A DNA stretch of 13,073 bases from Bacillota bacterium (GTDB taxonomy: Bacteria; Bacillota_A; Clostridia; Peptostreptococcales; Anaerovoracaceae). How positions within the stretch are numbered: position 1 is the first letter of the stretch; every line of letters begins with the position of its first letter. A program made the translations under genes and the position numbers. This document shows positions 1 to 6,317 of the stretch, one piece after another. The notes below the pieces were generated by a model. The model saw only the letters and a program-made list of their open reading frames with translations. It was not told the origin of the DNA and searched no databases. The stretch lies in contig JAFYPY010000034.1 in NCBI GenBank assembly GCA_017547345.1, positions 1 to 13,073 of the forward strand. Reading direction: 5' to 3'.

Positions 1-836
1 TGAATGCCTTCTTGGTTTACCTTGATTGGATCTCTTCCAAGTAAGTCTTCATAGTTGACAGGTCTGATATTCTTGCTTAGAGAGGTAGTTAAACTCTTAG
101 CGACAGGAGGAAGAATCTTAACAGGCTTCTTAGTCTCCTGACATAATCTAATGATTTCTTTTGTAGTTTCTACATTAGCGGAAGGAATCGCAATTACAAT
201 CTCGTCCACATTATATTTTTCAATATTTTTTGAAATCTCATCACGACCACCAACGATTGGTACGCCTAGGATATACTTATTCTTTTTGTTTTTATTATCG
301 TCGATTGCGCATACAATCTCAGAGCCTGTTCCCGCTGACTTTAACTCTTTAATTAAAATAGTGGCTGCAGAACCCGCTCCTACAACCATAATTCTATTTA
401 TAATAGTTGCTTTGCGCTGGTTACTCTTTAGCTGCTTGATTACCATCTTCGCAAATCGAGTACATAAAAACGCTATTGTCATTAAACCAAATGTTAACAG
501 ATAATAGCTTCTTGGCATAGAAGTAGCTGACTGCACAAACACATGATAGCAAAGCATCAATATTTCTATTACTGCAGATGCTTTTAGTATAGAGAAAAGC
601 TCATTGATAGATGCATATGTCCATACTCTGTTATACAGCCTAAAAAACATCATAACCACGATGGTTATGACAAAATATGCCGGTAACGCTGACAAAGCAT
701 TATGTAGGTAGTCTTCCGGAATTGAAGACATGTCAAAACGCAGTACAAGTGCTCCCATTGATGCAAACAATACAGTCAACAAGTCCAATACTGCTAAGAT
801 AATAATTCTAATATTCTTACCGTTTATAATTTCCAT
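1..836 (-). CDS. CapD/PglF-type nucleotide-sugar 4,6-dehydratase (polysaccharide biosynthesis), N-terminal part
   Basis: Partial gene; the first 278 residues are present and the catalytic C-terminal part lies beyond the left edge. Family members are membrane-anchored NDP-sugar 4,6-dehydratases/epimerases that make modified sugars for capsule, glycan or cell wall polymers at the inner face of the membrane. The visible part has four hydrophobic segments (about residues 9-31, 51-66, 84-102, 110-128), then a Rossmann nucleotide-binding fold beginning with VVGAGSAA (151-158, GxGxxx type), and the family hallmark VNYEDLLGRDPI (260-271) that precedes the catalytic domain. The start ATG at 836 has GGAG about 6 nt upstream and a consensus promoter behind it, so it is transcribed as a first gene. 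The family call is firm; the exact sugar substrate cannot be told. Confidence 0.88.
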   Translation of the reverse strand, partial: MEIINGKNIRIIILAVLDLLTVLFASMGALVLRFDMSSIPEDYLHNALSALPAYFVITIVVMMFFRLYNRVWTYASINELFSILKASAVIEILMLCYHVFVQSATSMPRSYYLLTFGLMTIAFLCTRFAKMVIKQLKSNQRKATIINRIMVVGAGSAATILIKELKSAGTGSEIVCAIDDNKNKKNKYILGVPIVGGRDEISKNIEKYNVDEIVIAIPSANVETTKEIIRLCQETKKPVKILPPVAKSLTTSLSKNIRPVNYEDLLGRDPIKVNQEGI

Positions 837-871
837 TCTCTGCTCCTTTTGTGCATTCTTATGGTCATTTT

Positions 872-900
872 ATTATACTACACAAATATGTAATGTTCAA
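872..900 (-). promoter_or_regulatory. Sigma-A promoter of the nucleotide-sugar dehydratase gene
   Basis: On the minus strand, TTGAAC (895-900) is followed after exactly 17 nt by a perfect TATAAT (872-877). It lies 36 nt upstream of the ATG at 836 and downstream of the sigma-factor terminator. The -35 box overlaps the 13-mer CAACTTTTTGCAC (898-910), which recurs in the sigma/XRE gap, so it may be a regulated site. Confidence 0.8.
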
Positions 901-934
901 CTTTTTGCACATATTACTACATAATTTTATTCAC

Positions 935-976
935 AAAAAAACAGCCTTCAATTGTATTTATACAATTAAAAACTGT
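935..976 (-). terminator. Intrinsic terminator of the ECF sigma gene, stop codon inside the stem
   Basis: In RNA read from the minus strand, 976-961 pairs with 956-941 over 16 positions without a gap (G-U pairs allowed), with a 4-nt UAAA loop, and is followed by a run of U (941-935). The TAA stop of the sigma gene (966-968) lies within the 5' arm of the stem. It separates the sigma gene from the dehydratase gene. Confidence 0.8.
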
Positions 977-1529
977 CTTCAGATATTTCTGTCATAATCC
1001 TTCGAAGCTTTTGTATGGCTCGCCTACAAATGCTCCGTACCGTCGACGGATTCATCGCAAGAATATTTGATATTTCAATATATTTATACTCACAGACATA
1101 ATACAATATTACAATATGTCTTTCGGTTGTGCTTAGTTTTTTTATAGCCGAATTCAGCGTGTAAGAAGTTGATATGCCTAGAGCTTCATCTAGTTTTTCT
1201 TCCTCCCAAACTCCCAATTTATTCTGTTCTTCAAGGTCATCCATAGCAATTTCCAACTCATTTTTCTTGTTGTTTTTATTCAAATACTTGATCCCTCTAT
1301 GCCAAGCTATCGTGTATAGCCAATTCTTAGCATTGTCTATGTTCCTCAAAGTATGAATGTTCTCTATTGCGTCCATATATGCTTCCTGTGTAGCATCTTG
1401 TGCGTCTTCATAGGAAAGGCCCTTGCTCATAAGGAAGCAGACAACCTTTTTATAATAGGAGTATATGACGTCCAGTTCTTCTTTATATGCTTCAGAAAGT
1501 TTTACATAACTTCCAGTATTATTAAACAT
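966..1529 (-). CDS. ECF-type sigma-70 family RNA polymerase sigma factor
   Basis: 187-residue sigma factor containing only regions 2 and 4, as in the extracytoplasmic-function group. Region 2 spans about residues 15-85, with the core-binding motif DATQEAYMDAIEN (45-57) and the -10 binding helix around NAKNWLYTIAWHRGIKYL (66-83). Region 4 spans about 125-180, with LSTTERHIVILYYV and the helix-turn-helix YIEISNILAMNPSTVRSI (150-167). The ATG at 1529 has GGAG 7 nt upstream. No anti-sigma factor gene lies beside it: downstream there is a terminator, and upstream a divergent XRE regulator gene. Its activity may therefore be set by transcription or by a distant partner. Regulon unknown. Confidence 0.9.
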   Translation of the reverse strand: MFNNTGSYVKLSEAYKEELDVIYSYYKKVVCFLMSKGLSYEDAQDATQEAYMDAIENIHTLRNIDNAKNWLYTIAWHRGIKYLNKNNKKNELEIAMDDLEEQNKLGVWEEEKLDEALGISTSYTLNSAIKKLSTTERHIVILYYVCEYKYIEISNILAMNPSTVRSICRRAIQKLRRIMTEISEDSF

Positions 1530-1564
1530 TACTTTTCTCCAAAACTATCTTTTATCTATACATA

Positions 1565-1592
1565 ATTATATCAATTCAGCGAAGTTTCGCAA
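1565..1592 (-). promoter_or_regulatory. Promoter of the ECF sigma gene with an embedded palindrome
   Basis: On the minus strand, TTGCGA (1587-1592), a 16-nt spacer and a perfect TATAAT (1565-1570) lie 36 nt upstream of the sigma ATG. The inverted repeat GCGAAGTTTCGC (1579-1590; GCGAA/TTCGC arms) covers the -35 box and half the spacer. A protein bound there would block RNA polymerase, so it is a candidate operator, possibly for the adjacent XRE regulator (inference). Confidence 0.55.
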
Positions 1593-1621
1593 ACAATATA
1601 AAATTTATTGTCACATTTTGG

Positions 1622-1662
1622 AACTTTTTGTCAAAATTATGCAACTTTTTGCACCCTTTTTG
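1622..1662. repeat. Three spaced CTTTTTG elements in the sigma/XRE gap
   Basis: AACTTTTTG occurs at 1622-1630 and again at 1643-1651, 21 nt apart (two helical turns), followed by CCTTTTTG at 1655-1662. The middle copy is part of CAACTTTTTGCAC (1642-1654), identical over 13 nt to 898-910 upstream of the dehydratase gene. The regular spacing between divergent regulator genes suggests a protein binding array, but the motifs are AT-rich and chance is not excluded. Confidence 0.35.
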
Positions 1663-1714
1663 TCTCTCTATATATGAGGATAGTTTTTTGGAATATGATA
1701 GATAGGAGAAAAAT

Positions 1715-2119
1715 ATGAGATTGGAAACACAAAAGCGAATCGCTGATAACCTACGTACAATACGATTAACGCATAGTTTATCACAAATGGATATAGCAAA
1801 ATTTCTAGGCACAAGTCGCACTCTATATACTCACTATGAAATTGGCAATCGTGCTCAAGATGCCGAAACGCTATATAATCTCAGTGCCTTCTACGGCATT
1901 GAAATGTCAGTTTTTTTCGAAGCTGACCACAGCAGACTTCTAAATATTTTAGCTAATGACTTGAAAATCGAGGGTGAAAGCAAGGATCTTTTAGACATGT
2001 ACAATCAATTGTCGCCTTACTCTAAAGGTAAACTTTTCGAAAGAGCTTTAACACTCCTTGAAGAAGAACAAGAAAAAAGAGAAAAGCAAGGTGCACTAAG
2101 GGCTGCTGCTTTTAGATAA
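1715..2119 (+). CDS. XRE-family helix-turn-helix transcriptional regulator
   Basis: 134-residue cytoplasmic DNA-binding protein. Residues about 8-65 form a Cro/C1-type domain: IADNLRTIRLTHSLSQMDIA, then the recognition turn FLGTSRTLYTHYEIGNRAQD and LYNLSAFYGIEMSVFF. The C-terminal half (about 70-134) is helical and charged, ending in a Glu/Lys-rich stretch (LLEEEQEKREKQ), and is probably for dimerisation. The ATG at 1715 has AGGAG 6 nt upstream. No strong promoter was seen; TTGCAC (1650s) with TATATG is only a weak candidate. It is divergent from the ECF sigma gene and may control that promoter and its own; this is inference from position. Confidence 0.85.
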   Translation: MRLETQKRIADNLRTIRLTHSLSQMDIAKFLGTSRTLYTHYEIGNRAQDAETLYNLSAFYGIEMSVFFEADHSRLLNILANDLKIEGESKDLLDMYNQLSPYSKGKLFERALTLLEEEQEKREKQGALRAAAFR

Positions 2120-2140
2120 CCATGATATAATCCTTCCATC

Positions 2141-2181
2141 AAAAGGAGCCTATGTAAAATCATAGGCTCCCTTAATTTTTT
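2141..2181. terminator. Bidirectional terminator between the XRE and LCP genes
   Basis: A perfect 10-bp stem GGAGCCTATG (2145-2154) / CATAGGCTCC (2161-2170) with a 6-nt loop. On the plus strand it is followed by CTTAATTTTTT, on the minus strand by TTTT. It can end transcription of both converging genes. Confidence 0.85.
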
Positions 2182-2182
2182 A

Positions 2183-3625
2183 TTATGATTGTGTATCTTC
2201 TAACATTCCATTATCAGTCACATCTTCATTGTTTGGGTTGTCATTTTCTTGTAATTCCTGATTGGAATCATCTGAAGATGTTCCATCTTCGCCTTCAGAA
2301 TCCGTTACATCCTGAGAATCTTCCCCTTCTCCTGTAGTTTCTTCTATAGTGCCTGATTCTTCTTTCTTATCTCCTTGATCTTCATTAGAAGACTCATTTT
2401 CAACAACCTCTTCAGTAGTATCTTCTACTTGAACACTCTCCTCTACAGGAGGTGGTGGCAGGATTTCCACTTGCTCTTCACCTTCAATTTTGCCTGCTTC
2501 TCTTTCTTCCTCTAAATCGCTCACAATAGTACTGCTTATAAGATTAACAGTGTCTGAAGGAACATAGTCTGCCTGACCGAAAAACTCCTGATGCATCTTC
2601 GTTGTATTGTATAGAAGGTCAGATGGGAATACATAAGATATTCCTCCTATATACCCCGTAGTAACGCTATAAGGCCAACCTTCAGTTCCAATGATATTAT
2701 ATTGAGGAAGTCTAATTGCAAGCCCAAGAATATTTCCTTTAGAAATGTTTGTCTTTGTCTGCGGAGTTATCAGCTTAATTACTTTTCTTAAATCTCTAAA
2801 AGACATCTCCTTCATCTTTTCCGTAGTCAAAGAAATTACAGTACGCATTCTCTCTGTACGCTTGAAGTCGTCTCCAACACCTTTTCTAATTCTAGAGTAA
2901 GACACTGCTTGACAACCATCCAGCTTTTGGATACCCGCCTGTGATACAAGCTGATAGTTGCTATACCCAATATTTCCAGCTGTCTCGATAGTATATTTGT
3001 TTAGTTCTTCAATCTCATAATCCTCAACATTGACATCAATTCCGCCTACAGCATCTACTAAATCAGCCACAGCCTTAAAGTTTACAACGACATAATTGCT
3101 TATATCTAAGTCCATCGCTTGATTCAGTGTCTTCATAGTCATTTCAGGACCACCGTATATGCATGCATGTGTTATCTTGTCATATGTAGGTGTATCGCCA
3201 AGTTTCAAATAAGTATCTCTGTATACGGAAATTATTTTAACATCACTTGTTTCTTCGTTGATACTTAATACCATAATGGCATCACTTCTATTACCTTCAA
3301 GATTAGTCATGTCTCTAGCATCAACGCCTAACAAAAGAATATTGTAATATCCATCCACAGCCTTTAATGAAAGGTCATAATCGTCTGGTGTCGGCTCAAA
3401 AATATCCCCAAATATACTACTAAATACGCTGAAAATGAGGATTGTTGCCACCAATACTAATGTGACCACTGTGCTTCCCACCACAATAAGAACCTGCTTC
3501 CAGCGTTCTTGGCGTTGGAACCAGTCTTTGAAATCATTTATCTTATTTTTAATGCTTACCTTGATATCATTCAGCTTGTCTGTGAATGCTTCTCGTTCTT
3601 CATTTTTTCTTTCGCTTCTACTCAC
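2183..3625 (-). CDS. LytR-CpsA-Psr (LCP) family cell wall glycopolymer transferase
   Basis: 480 residues from the GTG at 3625. LCP enzymes sit in the membrane and transfer undecaprenyl-linked glycopolymers (teichoic acid or polysaccharide) onto peptidoglycan. There is one membrane segment at about 44-68, preceded by a charged cytoplasmic part. The LCP domain (about 90-270) has NILLLGVDAR (95-104), GNRSDAIMVLSIN (111-123), ISVYRDT (132-138), GGIDV (194-198) and AVSYSRIRKGVGDDFKRTER (240-259), including the conserved Arg/Asp residues. The tail (369-480) is a strongly acidic Glu/Asp/Ser/Thr-rich low-complexity region after a PPPP hinge (390-393). The GTG is preferred because AAGGAG lies 8 nt upstream and the promoter lies between it and the in-frame ATG at 3715, which falls inside the spoVA terminator. 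Confidence 0.9.
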   Translation of the reverse strand: MSRSERKNEEREAFTDKLNDIKVSIKNKINDFKDWFQRQERWKQVLIVVGSTVVTLVLVATILIFSVFSSIFGDIFEPTPDDYDLSLKAVDGYYNILLLGVDARDMTNLEGNRSDAIMVLSINEETSDVKIISVYRDTYLKLGDTPTYDKITHACIYGGPEMTMKTLNQAMDLDISNYVVVNFKAVADLVDAVGGIDVNVEDYEIEELNKYTIETAGNIGYSNYQLVSQAGIQKLDGCQAVSYSRIRKGVGDDFKRTERMRTVISLTTEKMKEMSFRDLRKVIKLITPQTKTNISKGNILGLAIRLPQYNIIGTEGWPYSVTTGYIGGISYVFPSDLLYNTTKMHQEFFGQADYVPSDTVNLISSTIVSDLEEEREAGKIEGEEQVEILPPPPVEESVQVEDTTEEVVENESSNEDQGDKKEESGTIEETTGEGEDSQDVTDSEGEDGTSSDDSNQELQENDNPNNEDVTDNGMLEDTQS

Positions 3626-3659
3626 GGTAAGTTCTCCTTGTACTTTATTACAATAAATT

Positions 3660-3688
3660 ATTTTATCACAACCCAATATTTTTGTAAA
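3660..3688 (-). promoter_or_regulatory. Sigma-A promoter of the LCP gene
   Basis: On the minus strand, TTTACA (3683-3688) and TAAAAT (3660-3665) are separated by exactly 17 nt, with a TGTGA just before the -10 box. It lies 34 nt upstream of the GTG start at 3625 and downstream of the spoVA terminator, so the LCP gene is its own transcription unit. Confidence 0.7.
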
Positions 3689-3699
3689 CTTTTCCAATG

Positions 3700-3731
3700 A
3701 AAAAGGGGCTGCCATAAAAAGAGACAGTCCC
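3700..3731 (-). terminator. Intrinsic terminator of the spoVA operon
   Basis: On the minus strand, GGGACTGTC (3731-3723) pairs with GGCAGCCCC (3713-3705) with one mismatch and one G-U pair, followed by TTTTT (3704-3700). It lies 15 nt beyond the spoVAE stop codon, after a separate hairpin over the stop. Confidence 0.8.
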
Positions 3732-3742
3732 TGTATATATAT

Positions 3743-3763
3743 AAATCACCTTTTAGGTGATTT
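3743..3763 (-). repeat. Hairpin over the spoVAE stop codon
   Basis: A 21-nt inverted repeat with 9-bp arms AAATCACCT / AGGTGATTT and a 3-nt loop. It contains the last spoVAE codons and the TGA stop (3746-3748). It stands just ahead of the main terminator and may protect the mRNA 3' end or help pause polymerase; the function is inferred. Confidence 0.6.
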
Positions 3764-4102
3764 AGGCGTGAAAAGCAGAGATATTATATAACCAAAAGTT
3801 AAAGCTACACCTATCCCGGAGGAAGAACTTGTAAGAGGTCCTGTAATTGCTCCCACAAACCCATTTTGTGCTCCCTCAATAGCACCTTTTGCAAGATTGT
3901 ACCCAAATCCTGTCAGAGGCACCGTCGCACCATTACCTGCTAACTCTACAAGTGGTTCATATACGCCTACGGCTTCAAGTAATACTCCAGCAACAACGAA
4001 TATTACCAGCACCCTTGGTGTAGTCAATGTCGTTGCATCCATCAGAATCTGCCCCAATAGGCACAACAAGCCTCCTATTACAAATGCCCAAATGTAATCC
4101 AT
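3746..4102 (-). CDS. spoVAE: Stage V sporulation protein AE (SpoVAE/SpoVAEb)
   Basis: 118-residue integral membrane protein of the SpoVA complex, which moves Ca-dipicolinic acid into the forespore during sporulation and out in germination. Membrane segments lie at about 3-20, 30-48 and 96-112. The conserved core AGNGATVPLTGFGYNLAKGA (55-74) matches the corresponding core of SpoVAC, its paralogue. The start ATG at 4102 is chosen because GGAGG lies 7 nt upstream and it overlaps the spoVAD TAA stop by one base (TAATG), a typical coupled arrangement. A longer in-frame extension inside spoVAD has no family support. Length matches the roughly 116-residue family norm. Confidence 0.92.
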   Translation of the reverse strand: MDYIWAFVIGGLLCLLGQILMDATTLTTPRVLVIFVVAGVLLEAVGVYEPLVELAGNGATVPLTGFGYNLAKGAIEGAQNGFVGAITGPLTSSSSGIGVALTFGYIISLLFTPKSPKR

Positions 4103-5151
4103 TATTCCACCTCCAGACTGATTGCGTGTGCAATTCCGGGAATGCTCTCTCCTTGAAAAGCAGATATGGTCGAAAGCAATGCCCCCGTAGACATTAGCAA
4201 AAGCTTTTTTATCTTTCCTGCTTCCATCTGCTTTAGCAAATATCCACAGAAAACCGATGCAGAGCAGCCACAACCACTTCCTCCACTGTGCACATCTTGG
4301 TTTTTATTAAAAAGCATGGTTCCGCAATCATCATAACGCTCATAAATAAGTTCCTTTTTTATGCCTGCCCCTGCCAATAAATCCATCATTATTTCTTTTC
4401 CTATGAATCCCAGGTCACCGGTTACAACCAAATCGTAATAATCTAAAGTTCTTTTCAAATCTTCTAAGTGATTTAACAAGGTATCCACTGCAGAGGGAGC
4501 CATCGCCGCTCCCATTTGATTTGCATCTTTAATGCCTGCATCGATAATTTTGCCTATGGTAGCCGATTCAACTCTAATTAACTTTGGTCTTTGCCTTTGC
4601 TCCTCCTCTAAATATGCAGGACTAGCAACGAGTGCAGACCCTGCCGCTGTAGCCGTCCACTGGGCAGAAGGGGGTCTTTGATTTCCGTGTTCTACCGGCG
4701 TTCTGAACTGCCTTTCTGCAGTACAAAAGTGGCTAGATGCCCCTACCAATGCAGTATTCTCAAAACCTCCATCAACCAAAATAGACCCTACGATTAGTGA
4801 CTCCGTCATTGTCGAACAAGCCCCATACAACCCCAAAAATGGAATATGCATATCTCTAGCTGCAAAGGAAGATGACATAAGCTGATTGAGTAAGTCTCCA
4901 CTGAGCATAACATCAACATTTTCTGGCTTGATACCAGCTCTCTCAGTCGCTTTAATCATAGCTTCCTTGAGCATTTTACTTTCGGCCTTTTCCCATGTTT
5001 TTTCACCATACATATCATCTTTTAAGACAATATCGAAATAATCCGAAAGTGGCCCTTCTCCCTCCTTCTTACCAACTACGGTTCCTCTGCCTACAATGTA
5101 AGGCTTACTATCGAATTTTATGGTCTGCTTTCCTATTTTTTTATTAGTCAA
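4102..5151 (-). CDS. spoVAD: Stage V sporulation protein AD (SpoVAD, dipicolinate-binding)
   Basis: 349 residues from a TTG start, close to the roughly 340-residue family norm. SpoVAD is the soluble, thiolase-fold member of the SpoVA complex and is known to bind dipicolinic acid on the forespore inner membrane. Visible features are PYIVGRGTVVGKKEGEGPL (17-35), GLYGACSTMTES (107-118, where thiolases carry the active-site Cys), SSHFCTAERQFRTPVEHGNQ (139-158), TGDLGFIGKE (244-253) and VHSGGSGCGCSA (287-298). The TTG at 5151 is preferred because GGAGG (5158-5162) lies 6 nt upstream, inside the last codons of spoVAC. Two bases separate it from the spoVAC stop. Confidence 0.93.
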   Translation of the reverse strand: MTNKKIGKQTIKFDSKPYIVGRGTVVGKKEGEGPLSDYFDIVLKDDMYGEKTWEKAESKMLKEAMIKATERAGIKPENVDVMLSGDLLNQLMSSSFAARDMHIPFLGLYGACSTMTESLIVGSILVDGGFENTALVGASSHFCTAERQFRTPVEHGNQRPPSAQWTATAAGSALVASPAYLEEEQRQRPKLIRVESATIGKIIDAGIKDANQMGAAMAPSAVDTLLNHLEDLKRTLDYYDLVVTGDLGFIGKEIMMDLLAGAGIKKELIYERYDDCGTMLFNKNQDVHSGGSGCGCSASVFCGYLLKQMEAGKIKKLLLMSTGALLSTISAFQGESIPGIAHAISLEVE

Positions 5152-5153
5152 TT

Positions 5154-5612
5154 TTAACCTCCGATGAACCAATATATTACTCCTACCAAAGTTGCGGCGG
5201 CTATACCGCAGACAAGAACAGGTCCTGCAATACTAAACATTTTGGCACCCACCCCCAAAATCGGACCTTCTTTCTTATATTCTATGGCAGCTGCCACCAT
5301 AGAATTAGCAAATCCTGTTATGGGTACAATAACACCTGCTCCTGCAAATTTCGCTATAACGTCAAATACGCCAAATCCAGTAAGTAGCTGCGCTACAATA
5401 ACCAGAGTAATGGTAACCGTAATACCAGCGTCCTTTTCTGAAAGCCCCATTCCCTGCAGCATTTTTTGGTACCACAAGGCAGTAACACAAATAAGGCCAC
5501 CTACCAAAAATGCCCTGACTCCATTAGAAAAATACTTTGGTTTTGGAGTAAATTTTTTTGCATATTTGCCATAAGCCTTGGCAATATCTTTTTTTGTTGG
5601 CTGTTTAGTCAT
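5154..5612 (-). CDS. spoVAC: Stage V sporulation protein AC (SpoVAC)
   Basis: 152-residue membrane protein, first gene of the spoVA operon here. SpoVAC is a membrane component of the dipicolinate transport system, reported in Bacillus to act as a mechanosensitive channel. After a basic cytoplasmic N-terminus (1-30) come hydrophobic segments at about 31-49, 63-82, 88-110 and 126-149. The core FAGAGVIVPITGFANSMVAA (89-108) is typical of the family. The ATG at 5612 is chosen over the in-frame ATG at 5651: GGAGG (5618-5622) sits 5 nt upstream, and the candidate promoter -10 box (5640-5646) lies between the two. No spoVAA, AB or AF gene follows, the reduced set usual in Clostridia. Confidence 0.93.
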   Translation of the reverse strand: MTKQPTKKDIAKAYGKYAKKFTPKPKYFSNGVRAFLVGGLICVTALWYQKMLQGMGLSEKDAGITVTITLVIVAQLLTGFGVFDVIAKFAGAGVIVPITGFANSMVAAAIEYKKEGPILGVGAKMFSIAGPVLVCGIAAATLVGVIYWFIGG

Positions 5613-5639
5613 TTTTTCCTCCCAACTTACTGTTAGCTT

Positions 5640-5667
5640 TAGTATTTCCATTTTCCTAAAAATATGC
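5640..5667 (-). promoter_or_regulatory. Candidate forespore (sigma-G/F type) promoter of spoVAC-AD-AE
   Basis: On the minus strand, GCATA (5663-5667) and AATACTA (5640-5646) are 16 nt apart, resembling the forespore consensus (GHATR ... CATnHTA). It would give a leader of about 20 nt before the ribosome binding site region. spoVA is a known sigma-G target in Bacillus. Spacing and one -10 base differ from consensus, so this is tentative. Confidence 0.4.
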
Positions 5668-5673
5668 GATAAT
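5645..5673 (+). promoter_or_regulatory. Candidate sigma-A promoter of maf-mscL
   Basis: TTTCCA (5645-5650), 17 nt, GATAAT (5668-5673), 31 nt upstream of the maf ATG. The -35 box is weak. It overlaps the candidate spoVA promoter on the other strand almost completely. Confidence 0.45.
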
Positions 5674-5703
5674 ATATAAGTTATTTTTTATAGGAGTGCT
5701 AAA

Positions 5704-6279
5704 ATGATAGAAAAAAATTTTGTGCTAGCATCAGCATCACCAAGACGAATAGATATAATGCGTTCTCACGGCATCGATCCACTGATATGCCCAGCTGACA
5801 TAGAAGAAAATCTCCCTTTAGTTGATGGTATGACAGATACAGTTATGTTTCTTGCCTTAAAAAAAGCAAAAGCTGTCGAATCGTCTAACACAGATATACA
5901 GCCTGGGAGCATTATCATCGCTGCTGACACCGTCGTATATAAAGATAAGATTATGGGAAAACCCGAGGACTACGATGATGCTTTCAAAATGCTAAGCCAA
6001 CTGAGAAATACATGGCATTATGTGACTACGGGGGTCGCTCTAGTAGAAGCACATAAGCAAAATGCGAGAGTTTTTGCAGAAGTGACGAAGGTATACTTCA
6101 AAGACTACAGCGATGAGGAACTTCACAGTTACCTACAAACAGATGAAGCTTACGACAAGGCGGGTGCTTATGCAATCCAGGGATATTTTTCTAAATATAT
6201 AGAAAAATTTGAGGGAGACTATGACAATGTAGTAGGCTTTCCATGGACGCGAATAGAAGATGAAATTAAAAAACTATAA
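5704..6279 (+). CDS. maf: Maf family nucleoside triphosphate pyrophosphatase
   Basis: 191 residues, the normal Maf length. Maf proteins hydrolyse non-canonical or excess nucleoside triphosphates (dTTP, UTP, modified pyrimidines) to monophosphates in the cytoplasm and are linked to septum control in Bacillus. The motifs are complete: SASPRR (10-15, phosphate binding), AADTVV (73-78, with the catalytic Asp75), GKP (85-87), TTGVALV (108-114), YDKAGAYAIQG (150-160) and NVVGFP (175-180). The ATG at 5704 has AGGAG 7 nt upstream. Followed after 38 nt by mscL in the same direction. Confidence 0.94.
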   Translation: MIEKNFVLASASPRRIDIMRSHGIDPLICPADIEENLPLVDGMTDTVMFLALKKAKAVESSNTDIQPGSIIIAADTVVYKDKIMGKPEDYDDAFKMLSQLRNTWHYVTTGVALVEAHKQNARVFAEVTKVYFKDYSDEELHSYLQTDEAYDKAGAYAIQGYFSKYIEKFEGDYDNVVGFPWTRIEDEIKKL

Positions 6280-6282
6280 TAA

Positions 6283-6296
6283 AATCAATATTGATT
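6283..6296. repeat. 14-bp perfect palindrome between maf and mscL
   Basis: AATCAATATTGATT is fully self-complementary and lies just after the maf stop, 21 nt before the mscL ATG. A TATAAT (6275-6280) directly precedes it but has no good -35 box. It could be a small operator for mscL or simply AT-rich sequence. Confidence 0.35.
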
Positions 6297-6317
6297 AACA
6301 AGTAGAGGAGACAAAAA

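Noticed and set aside
1576..1821. Minus-strand 81-residue frame overlapping the XRE start
   Set aside because: It overlaps the XRE gene, whose start and domain are clear, and covers the sigma promoter; no family features.
4103..4273. N-terminal extension of spoVAE into spoVAD
   Set aside because: The extension has Arg/Lys-rich sequence unlike SpoVAE, while ATG 4102 has GGAGG and the usual one-base overlap with the spoVAD stop.
5164..5574. Plus-strand reading frame opposite spoVAC
   Set aside because: Shadow of a well-supported SpoVAC gene with coupled start sites; no ribosome binding site or recognisable domain.
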